A stretch of 64,000 bases of DNA. It comes from Tetracentron sinense. Taxonomy: Eukaryota > Streptophyta > Magnoliopsida > Trochodendrales > Trochodendraceae. Position 1 is the first letter of the stretch, and each line of letters begins with the position of its first letter. Of the stretch, positions 11,930-22,639 are shown piece by piece. A program made the translations under genes and the position numbers. The stretch is from assembly GCA_015143295.1 (NCBI GenBank), contig CM026573.1:9391934-9455933 (forward strand), read 5' to 3'. The notes under the pieces were generated by a model. That model did not search any database. It was not told the DNA's origin and worked only from the letters and a program-made list of their open reading frames with translations.

Positions 11930-12665
11930 GGCTACATATGACCAATTAATAGTATTCTGACACATTAAAAAAGTATCAAAAATGCGAGTTTCTAAATAAT
12001 AAAATAATTAATTTGACATTTTTCTGATGTGTCAAAATACTAGTGGGTAGGTCTTTGTAACCTTGTTGTCAAGTTTTGCTCTTTAAGGACGGTGCCTCTA
12101 CCAATCCCTACTCTGGCAAGTAATGAACTTGTGTAGTTGCTTTGAATGGCAGTTCCAAAAGAACATATTTCTATGTCAAAAAAGGGTATTCAGAAAAAAA
12201 TTTGAAAAAAGAAGGGATATTTGGTGACTTTTGTGAGGCATATACATGTAGTCTTTTCATTGGGGATCACAGGAGAGAATAAATGTAGTTTGACTTCATG
12301 TATTTTTTGTCTCCCCTATTTAATGAATTATCCCTAAGAAATTATCTTTATATTCAATACATAGGGAAAAAGACTAGTAAAGATTAACAAGTTCACTAGT
12401 CTTAGTGAAGGATAGCAATATTCTCCATACACATATCCACACATGCACATACACATATATATAGGGTTTGTTCTACTTTGGAGAGTAAATCTATGATTCT
12501 TGATTAAAAGAACACAACCAAAGTACATAAAAATTTAGAAAACAAGTGTTGTAACTTGGCAAGAATAAGAAAATCTTTATTTAGGTGGTCTTAGCATTGG
12601 CACATACTGCAAACACTCAGGGATTGTGATCAGTCATATGTAAGTAGGATCATTCAGAATACTCA
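11930..12665. repeat. Segmental duplication arm downstream of GMC copy A
   Basis: About 11990-12560 matches 22650-23485 (downstream of copy B), and its last part matches 38585-38720 (downstream of copy C). Shared landmarks are TGATGTGTCAAAATACTA (B has TAATG), GTCTCCCCTATTTAATGAAT, GACTAGTAAAGATTAACAAG and GTGTTGTAACTTGGCAAG (C: GCTGTAACTTAGCAAG). There is no gene here; it holds the 3' flank of the GMC gene. Confidence 0.8.
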
Positions 12666-13721
12666 TTAAAGCACATTTTCCTTCAATATCTTAACCCCTT
12701 GGTACCTGCCTAGCATTAACAGAGTTGCCATTGGGTTTGTGCCAGGTGAATCGACCAAAGTCGAACCATCAATAACCCTTAATCCATCAACTCCATAGAC
12801 CCTGTAATCCTCATCGACCACTGACCCAACAACGCAGCCTCCATGATAATGGTAGTATGTTCTCACATTCATCTTGCAAAATTCTCTTAGTTCATCATCA
12901 CTAGACTTCACAGTTTCGTAACTTTGAGTCCCTAAAAACAAACTGATTGATTTGGACTGTGAAACATGCTTGAGCAACCGAACCATCTCGACACATTTGT
13001 CCAAGTCCCTCTCCTCTACTAGATAATTGAATCTCACTGAAGGATTTTCCCTGGGGTCTGTGCTATTTAGTTGTAGCTTCCCTCTAGAAACTGGGACTGC
13101 AATTTTAGCTGCAATTCCTATCCGGGTTGCATTGAAGCTTATGGGTAGGATTGGAGATTGGATTATGATTTGGAAGTCATTTGCTATACCCACAACTTGA
13201 ATTGTGTCTATTTCTCGAGATCCTGGCTGAGAGTCTACATAAAGAAGGATGCCAGGGTTGTCTTGGATAGATTTCCCGACATTTATTGCGTCCTTGAGAA
13301 CTGAGATATTGAAGCGTTCAAGGTGTTCTTGGGGTCCAATTCCACTCAACATAAGGATTTGGGGACTACCTAATGCTCCTGCTGACAATACTACATCACC
13401 CCATGACTCTGAGTCTGGTTGCTTGAGGTAAGCTTCATAAATTTTGTCCGAGTTGCAATCGCTCTTGATGAATCTTATGCCGCAAGCTCTGAGCTTACTT
13501 CCATCTCCTGCATGGTCGAAATAAAGAACAATGTGAGCCATAAAAAAATTGAGAATAGAATTTGACTTTCCAAAGAGGAATGATTAGCTAGAGCAAGGAT
13601 TGAAAATACAGATTGAGTGGTAATGGTCCCAAACTAAACCTATACGTATCGATTTTAGTATTATTTCAGACAATACATATAGTTTTTTTCTCTTTTTTAG
13701 AAAAATTTAAAAATAAAATAA

Positions 13722-13797
<76 letters not shown>

Positions 13798-15044
13798 ATT
13801 AAATGAGTCATAGAACCAAATTTACCGAATTTAATAAGTATATATAGCCAAATGTAATGAGCTAAGACCAAGTAAAATTGTAAAAATGTAGAGTAGCTAA
13901 ATAAATTACCAGATAATCAATAACAAATTAACAATAAGTAATGAGAAACGAGTCAAAGACAAATTAGCAAATAAAATTACAATTACACAATGAATTAATG
14001 AAAACATAAATAACTAATAAATGCTACGTATCGCCCATTTTGTATCAGTATAAATATTATATAGCGCTACCGAAACCAACACGTATAACTCATTTCATGT
14101 CGGATTTGGTGGTTTTTATTTCCATGGATTAGAGACAAACCAAATATGTAACCAAGCAAAAGCTTGGAATAAAGCGATGAGTCAAAAAAAATTAAAGACT
14201 TAAAATCACTATAAATATTTTGTTCTAAGAAAAGTCCATTATTTTACCATTATCATGGAAGATGACATTTTTGACTGTGGCATTCAAAAGAACTGTGATA
14301 TTCTTCGAAACCCCGGTCCTTAGTATATCCGCAGAGGTATGTCGCCTTCCAAAATCATCAAATATCCACCCACCCATTTTTGTTCCTTCAAGATGCTCCA
14401 AACTAAGACCATTGAAAGGTAGAATTCCTACCTCAACAAGGCCATCTCTCACAGCAGACTGCCATGGGCTCAGCTTTGGTTCAAATACCACCTTAGATTC
14501 CACCCACTCATAAGCATCCCTCACTAGAGTCTCATCCCACCTAGCACTTCTAATAAAATCCCGGCTAGCTCTACTGTAAAAGCCATAGTTAATTGCCGTC
14601 GACCCCCCTAAAACTCTTCCTCTATAATTAACAACTCCTTCCTCGGACACGAACTGTTGCGCAACCGATGAGAATTCATCGGTTTGGATCAACGACAACC
14701 CGCATTTCTTCCTTTCTAATATGAAGGGATCATCATAAGGCGACCCGCCTCGTTCTACCAAAAGTACTGAGAATCTCTCGGACAGGGTCGCTGCTAGGGG
14801 GCAACCACCGGCTCCTCCCCCTACGATGATGTAGTCGAAGGACCTACCCGACACTTCTTCGATATCTGAAGTCATGTAGGGAAGCCCGTCTCCTACAATG
14901 AGAGCATAAAGAGATATAAGTGATCATATTTTCAAAACAAACCAAAAAAACATTGTGTAACTTACCTTGAGACAATGCAGAGAAGATAATGAGTAAGAAG
15001 AGGGATGCTGTAAAAAGGCCATGAATGATTTGTTGAAACTCCAT
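12666..15044 (-). CDS. GMC oxidoreductase copy A, (R)-mandelonitrile lyase-like / HTH family
   Basis: Exons (minus): 15044-14966, 14892-14248, 13507-12666; each intron is GT-AG and both junctions are phase 1, giving 521 residues with no stop. Residues 1-26 (MEFQQIIHGLFTASLF...) form a signal peptide, so the enzyme is likely secreted or vacuolar. Next come the FAD-binding Rossmann motif GGGAGG in FDYIIVGGGAGGCPLA, GMC signature 1 (RVLGGSTAINYGFYSR), GMC signature 2 ([15 protein letters not shown]), the catalytic-His segment YYHYHGGC, and the C-terminal GTNPMATLLMLGRYQGVKIL. The family includes almond hydroxynitrile lyase, HOTHEAD and related FAD alcohol oxidases; the sequence alone does not decide between lyase and oxidase. 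It is somewhat shorter than the usual 550-590 residues. The Met at 15044 was chosen because it starts the signal peptide; an in-frame Met lies at 15101. The leader is 5 codons shorter than in copy B. Confidence 0.9.
13717..13796. repeat. (TA)n microsatellite in intron 2 of GMC copy A
   Basis: About 75 bp of uninterrupted TA. The same intron position in copy B has only about 8 TA units (26916-26933), so the array expanded after the duplication. It creates a spurious YIYIYI reading frame. Confidence 0.9.
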
Positions 15045-15329
15045 GTTTGGTGTTTCTGTAAGTATTGAGGAGACCTTAAATAAATGAATTAAGGAGGACA
15101 TTATTCATTGAACCGTGTGTGAATTAAATGATAGTTATGTTTTTTTCATAGGAGTCATGGTACGTAGCAGAAAAATAAATTGAACTCTAGAAGTCCAATG
15201 TAAATAATGTTAGTAAAGGATTCACATTGAACAGTCAATGATTTTCTCTTTCCTGGGTGGATACATAGTCTTTTGCTGCTTATCTACCATGTTCTTTTTA
15301 TTTCTTCATGGAATGTGATAAAAAAAAAA

Positions 15330-15486
15330 CTCTCGATAGTAGGTACTATCGAGAGCTGGACCGTTGGATTGAAGATCCAATGGTTTCATGTCCTCACCTG
15401 CTTTAAATGATGGCCCCACATAATGCTTTACACCCTTAGATTCAAAATCCAATGCTCCAGCTCTCGATAGCAGGTGCTATCGAGAG
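15330..15486. mobile_element. MITE upstream of GMC copy A with palindromic ends
   Basis: Each end is itself a hairpin: CTCTCGATAGTAGGTACTATCGAGAG on the left (read as two 12-bp arms around GG) and the related CTCTCGATAGCAGGTGCT ending ATCGAGAG on the right. Inside, GCTGGACCGTTGGATTGAAG and CTTAGATTCAAAATCCAATG are mutually inverted. The equivalent site upstream of copy C (about 41335) lacks it; copy B has a partial copy (28391-28470). No transposase. Confidence 0.75.
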
Positions 15487-15574
15487 TTTAATTTAGTTGG
15501 AATTCATGTCTCAATGTATTCTAGAAATTCGGTGCCACAATACCCCATTTATGGAAGGAGGGTTGTCTGCCTTG

Positions 15575-15714
15575 TGGCCGAAGTTTCTGAATTATTTGTA
15601 CTCTTAACATAGGTAAGGTGAAACTTAAACTGCTTCACGTAAGATGGCCGAAGTTTCTGAATTATTTGTACTCTTAACATAGGTAAGGTCAAACTTAAAC
15701 TGCTTCACGTAAGA
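15575..15714. repeat. 70-bp direct tandem repeat (two units)
   Basis: The unit begins TGGCCGAAGTTTCTGAATTA and ends CTTCACGTAAGA. It is repeated at 15575-15644 and 15645-15714 with one obvious base difference. No coding potential. Confidence 0.9.
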
Positions 15715-15753
15715 GGGGGTGGAGTGCGATAGCAACACCTCCCTAAGGTTGGT

Positions 15754-16466
15754 TGATAAGATCTACACTCAATGACGTGTGCATGCTTATCTAAGATATA
15801 TCTTAGAATTGTTCTTTATCTTAGAAGTCTTTTAGTTATTAGGTTACGTATATTTATGTTTTAGGGGTTTCTTTTATAGGGAATGTTAGTGTACACGCTG
15901 TAAGTGAACATTAAAATCCTTCACCGCAGTGAAAATCTGATGGCATTATTGTAATAATAGCAAAAAAGTTAGTCAATGTTTTAAAATCAAATTTTCTGTT
16001 TATTACAAATATGCTACTCATAGCACCTCAAATTACAAAAGTGCCACCAAAAATTAGCTTGCGTGAGCGTTACTTCTGTTCACATACAACGTGACGTGAA
16101 GGTTATCATGACACTTCTTTTATTTAGACTTCTATTATTAGTTAGTTTCCTAATTTATTGGTTTTCCTATGTAACAAAGATAATCGGGTTGAATAAAAGA
16201 AGCAAATATTATTATTTCGACTCCATTAAAGGGACTTGGAGGTGTTGATTCCCTCATATAGAATCGAAATCTGCATCATCTAATCATTTTTATTGATATT
16301 CTCTTGAGGATAATATCAACTAGTATCAGAGCAATTGATCCAGGATGACGAACAAAGAGAGGCTTGATTATCTAGAGACTGAACTGAATAGGTTGATAGA
16401 AAGAGTCGATAATATTTATGTTCAACAACAAGAAGGTAATCAGCGATTGACGACTATTACCGACAC
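15754..16466 (+). mobile_element. Gypsy-like LTR retrotransposon fragment (LTR + PBS + gag start), interrupted by CACTA
   Basis: The LTR runs from TGATAAGATC (15754) to ...GAGGATAATATCA (16318) and matches the LTR at 30619-30943. It is immediately followed by ACTAGTATCAGAGC, an initiator-tRNA-Met primer-binding site, and then by the start of a gag-like frame at 16345 (MTNKERLDYLETELNRL...), predicted to be helical. The fragment stops where a CACTA terminus begins at 16467. The LTR itself contains a 237-bp Mutator-like MITE. Fossil copy, broken, with most of the element absent. Confidence 0.7.
15878..16114. mobile_element. Mutator-like MITE inside the Gypsy LTR, 9-bp TSD
   Basis: Flanked by TTCTTTTAT at 15869-15877 and 16115-16123, a 9-bp target duplication as made by Mutator-like elements. 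Its ends are imperfectly inverted (GGGAATGTTAGTGTACACGC against the complement of GTGACGTGAAGGTTATCATG). The empty site is visible in the sister LTR at about 30728. Confidence 0.85.
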
Positions 16467-16572
16467 TACAAAATTCAACACTTTCGGCGGCGGTTCAAAA
16501 CCGCCGCAGAAAAAACCACAAGCACTGTGAAATCATATAACGACGGTTTCTAAAACCGTTGTTGAAGACCGT

Positions 16573-18636
16573 GTCGGGGAATCTTTGTGAGCACGGGATT
16601 TCACTCCCTAGAAAAGTGTAGCACCTCGGACTTTTCTATACTTAATGAATAACACTTTCGTAGCCAATTGGCCTTCCACGTAGTCCAATTAATAAATAAG
16701 GGAGAAATTGAAAATTCTAATACGTCAGAAATGTTCGTTTTCGAAAGACGAATCCAACGCAAGTTGAATCGTCAAAATCCGACAAACGAGTCAAAAGATA
16801 TGGCCAAAACAGTGGAACCTGCAGAGCACCGATCGCTCGTTCCAATGTAGTGATCAATTGGTTCACAACCGATCGCTCGGTCATTATTAGCGATCGATCG
16901 GTCCAAAACCGATCGATCGGTAGCTATTGACTGGTTAACTTTTTTGTATGGGGAAAAATTCCAGAGAACATGTTTTTGACCGGTCACTCGGTCAAGAACA
17001 CTGGTTGCTCGGTAGGCAACCGATTGATCGGTCATAACCACCGATCGCTCGGTTTATCGCATTTTACAGAAATTTCATTAAGTGCTTTTTCGTCTTTTGA
17101 GCGTTAAACCCTTACCCATAAGGGCTTGCTCGAACAATTGGGTTCTCATTCACTACACTTAGAACATTTGGAGAGAAATGGGAAGAGAAGAAGAGGGTTT
17201 TTCTCCTACGGCATCCTTGGTGAAGAGATCAAAGGTTTAAACACCCAAGATCATTCCAAAAGGCTTGGGTTCATCAAATCCAACCTTAAGCTCGTGTGGC
17301 GTTTTCTTTTCAAGCTAGGGCAGCGATCCTACGGCATTTTGCAAGGGCTTCTTCCCCAAATCAAGCCTTCTTCAAGCAAGGGTTCTTCCCTACCATTTGA
17401 GGTTCTATTTTAAGGTTTCCTCAAGGTCAAGCCTTGATTCAAGGTTAGTACACCCTACTAACTCTCATTAGCAATACCCTAGGTTTTCTATTGTAAATGG
17501 TGACTCTTGATATTATGTTTTTCTTCCTTTTGAAATGTACTATTTCTATAAAATATAAACAAGATAATAAGGAATGTGGTGATGTATGGATGGATGAGGG
17601 GTTGAGGCGATTGGATGCCGTATGGATGTGGTGTGATGGATGAAATGGAAAATGGTGGAAGGGCACTCTATAAATAAGGAACTTACCTTGATGATTTGAT
17701 GGAAAATATGCACTAAAAAGAGTAAGATGAACCACTAAGGAAATGTTGTATGCTATGTGTTCGACCAACATATGTCAAGGAGGTTGGTAGCCCAGGGGTG
17801 TTCGGGTACTAGGCTCTACCTCACAAGAAAACAACATGTCAAGGAGGTTGGCAGCTCAGGGAGGTTCGGGTGCTAGCCTCTAGCTTACAAGTAAATGAAA
17901 TATGTCAAGGAGGTTTGTAGCCCAAGTGAATGGTACTAACCTCTGGCTCACAAGAACAGACTCACAAGAAAAGATTCACAAGTTTACATGACAAGACAAG
18001 ATATGCATGCATGAATTTCATAAGCAATGCCGAGAGATGAAACGGGTTTCCAAGCATGAGTTTTATCGGAGTTTTCGCATTCACGCATGCACGTCAAGAC
18101 AATTACATTGCTTCATGTTCAATACTATTCTTAATATTATTCTTATGATCTTCCTATTGCTTTGAATTGTGTGTTATATTGTGTTCACTGTTGTTGTGCT
18201 TTTATGATTGCTATTGTTAGCTAATAGCTTGTACTCGCTGAGTATTCCATGCTCAGCCGTACTTTTATGTCGGTAGGTACCGAGGAAGCCCTCGACCCTG
18301 AGCCTTGGGTTGAGGAAGAATACGTAGAGTAGATCTCGACGTGTGGCCATACCTCGACTACTGTTGAGGGGAGAGTACGAGAGGGTTCCTTGTGTATTTT
18401 GATATTTTGATAGGTGGGCCTATCCACCTTAGACTTGATCATGTTTTGTGTATATGTTCACTTGGAATACTATTTTGGAAATTTAGAAGAAAAGAAAACG
18501 TTAGTTTTCACTTCCCCATATATGTTAGTTTCAGGCCTCTGATTATTATCCTTATTGTATTATGTTAGCCCTGTTTACTTTAGGATGGTTTGGCAGGTAC
18601 TTATAGTCACACTTAAAGTATCCCTTAACTCCTATG
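16573..18636 (+). mobile_element. Probable Gypsy LTR remnant nested in CACTA
   Basis: Begins TGTCGGGGAATCTTTGTGAG at a break in the CACTA subterminal repeats. It contains CTGAGTATTCCATGCTCAGC and GGTAGGTACCGAGGAAGCCC (about 18240-18290), wording I associate with 3' regions of plant Gypsy LTRs. No gag or pol domain occurs inside. The 3' border and any target duplication are unresolved, so the borders are approximate. Fossil. Confidence 0.4.
16828..17054. repeat. Interspersed 12-mer array (CGATCGCTCGGT)
   Basis: About ten copies of CCGATCG(C/A)TCGGT and close variants, many alternating in near-palindromic form, with variable 10-30 bp gaps and a 70-bp gap in the middle. The array lies in the first part of the LTR-like segment. 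Confidence 0.8.
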
Positions 18637-21509
18637 GGGTATTTTGGGGCACAACAAAAAGTCACGGGATTTGTTAAGAGTCGCCACTTATTCGTTCAGA
18701 ATGGATAAGTCCCGGGAAAATATTGGATAAGACCTTGATCCACGATCAGGGATCGGAGTAAGAGGTTCAGTTAAGTTCGGGAAAGGGGTTAGGCACTATG
18801 ACACTTCCACATATAGTAGTTCCCTACTTGCTAGATTTAAGCCAAAATTAGTCTCAATGTTAATCAAATGTCAAAGTGTTTAAGTTAATTCTAACCGAAA
18901 GAAAGAAAAGCTAACTAGGGTCGAACCCCGGGTTGGGTTGCCTACGTACTCACATTAGGGATGTGATCAAATCGAGCGTAGTTCTAGCACTTGATCCCGT
19001 GCTAAGGCGATGAGGTTTGTGTGTGTGCACCAAATGTAGCTAATGGGCCTAATCCAGTAGATTAGGGTTTTGCTTGACTGGGATTGGTCAATGTGCAAAG
19101 GATGGGCCCGGTAGGTCGAGGGGTAGTCCGGTAGACTAGATTTAGGCCCAGTAGGCCAAGGATGAAGCCCGAAGGGAATGGGTGTGTTAACCCAGGGTTA
19201 GGGTTGCTAACCGGGGTTAAAAGGGGGTTAACCATGGTTAAGAATGTTAACCATGGTTAAAAAATTCAAGGAGTTGATTTTTTGGTCTTTTGTATTTTTC
19301 TAGATTTTTAGAGATTTTTCCAAATTTTTGTGGGGTTAGGTGGTGTTTAACCATGGTTAAAAGTTAACCAGATATCGTTTAACCATGGTTAAGGGTCATG
19401 GTGGGTCAAAAATGGGCCCAAAAGGTATGACAGGGCCTACAATGGCCTCCTACCAGGTTTAAGCCCTGCACAAAGCCCAAAAATAAAAAATTTACGAAAT
19501 GGAGGTAATCGAATTACCTCCATTACAGTACATTTTTAACCATAGTTTGTAGGATCATAACCAGGGTTAGGGACTTAACCAGGGTAAACTGAAGGCATAG
19601 AGAGATAGCCTGGAGTGTCAGGAGTCCAATGGACTTGGTCTCAGGCCCAGAAGAGTTCAGGTGTGGGCCCCACAGGGGCCCAAAGTCAGCAAAAACTAAG
19701 TCTGTATTGGCGGTAATCTGATTACTGCTAATACCCTGGAGGTGTTTTCCTAGGCTATCGGTAATTAGATTGCCGACAGTCTCTTAACTGAGGTTAAAGT
19801 CAAAGCTAACCAGGGTTAGGGTATGAATTAAGCCCTAGAATTTTGCAAGGAGGTAGAGGGGAGTCAGGGCTACCCATTGGACCTTGAGTGGGCCCTAGGG
19901 CATGAGGTATGTGGGCCCCACAAGGGCCCAAAGTCACCGAAAAAAAGGCTCATATTGTCAGTAATCAGACTGCCGACAGTCTGATAATCTGACTTTGGAA
20001 GCAAACTAACCATGGTTAGACGCATGATTAGGGTCTGGATTTTTACAAAGAGATGGCCTAAGGTCTGAAGTATCTAATCATGGCCCTGGAATTGACCAGG
20101 GCTTGACTAACCATGGTTAACTAGGTGAAATTCAAAGGGGTTTCATAATGTCGGCACTGCTATTGCCGACATTATGCATTTTTTTTAGAAAAAAACAAAT
20201 TTCCCCTATGGAGGCTGTACCAGAATGAGTCTAAAGGGTTCCTCATGGCCTGAGGATCCCCCAGACGCCGAGTGGACTGAACCATGCATGGTAGGGGCTT
20301 GACCAGAGGTGGCACCTCAAGGACACACCCCCCACACCTATGAGGAAGGTGGAGGGTGTCCTATCCTTGGTGAAGACATGTGGTGCATAGTGAAAGCAAA
20401 AAGTGGGACCCCTGGAGTAGGACCAGGGGTCCCTTACATTTGTAAACATAGAATACAAGGGAGGGGGGCAGTCTGCTACCTTGGATCAAAGCCTGCAGGG
20501 GCCTGCTAGGCTGTGGTGGCGCCTAGTGGTGTTGGAGCTACAGTGGGAGTTGGGACAAGGCTAAGGGGAGTCCCAGGGGTTTGCTAAGGAAGGGAGTGGA
20601 GGCTAAGGCAGGTGGAGGTTTGCACTGGACAGGGGTTTAACCTGAAAATTTTTGGTTCTCAACTCATGGTGGGAGGCTGGGTCTTATATAGGAGAGGGGA
20701 AGGTGCTTGGAGGCATTCTCGGCATTAAGAAAGTCACAGGGGACCAATAGGGGAGGACCCAATGCACCCAGGTGGTTGCTAATACGCGTTTGCAGAAAAT
20801 CCAGGTGTGGCGGTAATCAAATTACCGCCACCCAAAACAAAGGCAAATATGGGGTGTCGGTAATTCGATTACCAACACCTTGGGGTTTTTGTTATTACGG
20901 GTCAGGCCCTCGTACACTTAGGCCAAAGGGATAAGAATTGCCACTTTGAGGGTTTTCCCGCCTATTTTCGAACTCTAAAGGTGTGGGTCCCACCCTAGTA
21001 GACCCTAGAGGGTTGGTGGGCCCTTGCTTGGGCCCCCAAAGGTCTAGGCTTGCGGGTTTTTGAGGATTTGGAATGTAAATGGGTCTTGAGCCCATGAGGG
21101 TTTTAAACCTAAGTTTGGCTAGGGTTTAGGCTAGGGCTAGGTCTAGGGCATGTCTAGGGTTAGTCCTGGGGTTTAGCTTGGGTTTAGCTAGAGTCACACT
21201 AGGGTTTAGCCTAGGGTTTAGGGCATGCCTAATGGTAAGGAGCCTTGAGTCCAAGGGTTTTGGCTCTAGGTTTTGGTTCTAGGTTTTTAGGGTTTGATCT
21301 AGGGCACACCTAAGGTTTAGCTAGGGTCACACTAGGGTTTAGCCTAGGGTTTAAGGTTTTCCTAATGGTAATGGGCTTTGAGTCTAAGAGTTTGTTTTTA
21401 GGGTTTTAGGGGTTTAGGACCTACCTAGGACTTGTTTAGGGTTCTACAAGGGGATTCCACTGGGGAATGACAAGGTTTTGACAGGGTGTAAAAATTGGGT
21501 GCTTACAAT
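18637..21509 (+). mobile_element. Probable solo LTR, Ogre/Tat-like Gypsy
   Basis: About 2.9 kb with GGGATTTGTTAAGAGTCGCC near the start, CTTATATAGGAGAGGGG (a TATA-box context) at about 20685, and a GTAAAAATTGGGTGCTTACA end at 21509, all features I associate with Tat/Ogre-type LTRs. TCCTA occurs immediately before the start and one base after the end, a possible target duplication with a one-base offset. The body is full of short repeated motifs: TTAACCATGGTTAA palindromes (19200-19390, 20110) and GGTAATC(A/T)GATT(A/G)CCG inverted units. No coding domains. Fossil. Confidence 0.5.
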
Positions 21510-22639
21510 CCTATCGTGGCGCCTCTCATGACGGTTTACCAGAACTGCTGTTATCAAGTCCATATATAATGGCGATTTACAACCATCGTGGTTAACATAT
21601 TAATAATAATATTAAACTTCCATATGACATTGGTTTTCACCGCCGTCGTAGTATATATCAATGTCGGTGGTTCTTAACTGCTGTCATAGACACAATATAT
21701 AACGGTGGTTTTTCACCGCCGTTATATATACAATATATAACGTCGGTTAACAACTGCCGTTATTAATACAATTTATCACGGCGGTTTTTTACCGCCATTA
21801 TATATCCAGTAATATAACGGCGAGTAAAACCACCGCTGGTAATGAATAAATAATATGATTTAATATTACCTATCATGACGGCGGTTTTAATCGCCGCTAT
21901 TAATGAAAAAAACAAAAAAAAAATTTGCAATTCTATTTTTTTTGTACTTGTACTATTAGCAATATAACAATGAATTAACCAATTTCAGACAATTTTGTAC
22001 TTATAAGAAATATATAATAATTTCAATAAATATAATAACCAACTAATCAGTATACATGCCCAAAATGTAATAATAAAAATATATATACATGCTTAGAAAA
22101 AGTATCGAGTAGAAAAAAGGGGAAAAAATCTTAAGCTAGGCATCGGCCGAGCTCCCTCTTGGTGCTCGAAAGCCCGATAAGTGTGTGTTGCCGGCTCCCA
22201 CTTACAAAAAAAATAAAATATAATTTATTAATAAAACATCAAAATGATAAAATTTAAAGATTTAATAATTTAACAATATGCAAAGAAACAAACACATTAC
22301 AGAATTTTCAAAGTTTTCAGAAATAGTTAGGTCTAAATCCACAATCGCGCACCAAATCCAAACTGGAGTTCGGATTTTGTGGCGGTTTCTTCTAATGCGT
22401 GTATTCCAAACTAACCTAAGTGTGAGAATTGGTTTCGATGGAATCTGAGGTCCTTTGTCCGAGAAATTCATACCTTTCAAGAATAGCTAAGCCTAAACCC
22501 ACAACTGTGCACCAAATCCAAACCAGGGCTCGGATTTTGAAACGGTTTCTTCTAATGCATGTATTTCGACCCAACATAAATGCGTGAATTGGTTTCGATG
22601 GAATCCCAGGTCGTTTACCAAATTTGGTCACTTAATGTG

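Noticed and set aside
13613-13813. Plus frame with YIYIYIYI
   Set aside because: Reads through the intronic (TA)n microsatellite.
14262-14513. Plus-strand frames opposite GMC exon 2 (also 27400-27651 and 40213-40494)
   Set aside because: Antisense shadows of conserved exons; the conservation follows the minus-strand gene.
16828-17054. CRISPR-like repeat spacing
   Set aside because: Plant nuclear DNA, irregular 12-mer repeats, no spacers of constant length and no cas genes.
21060-21430. Interstitial telomere-like repeats (TAGGGTTTAGC words)
   Set aside because: Units are irregular CTAGGGTTTAG(C) phrases within an LTR, not TTTAGGG arrays.
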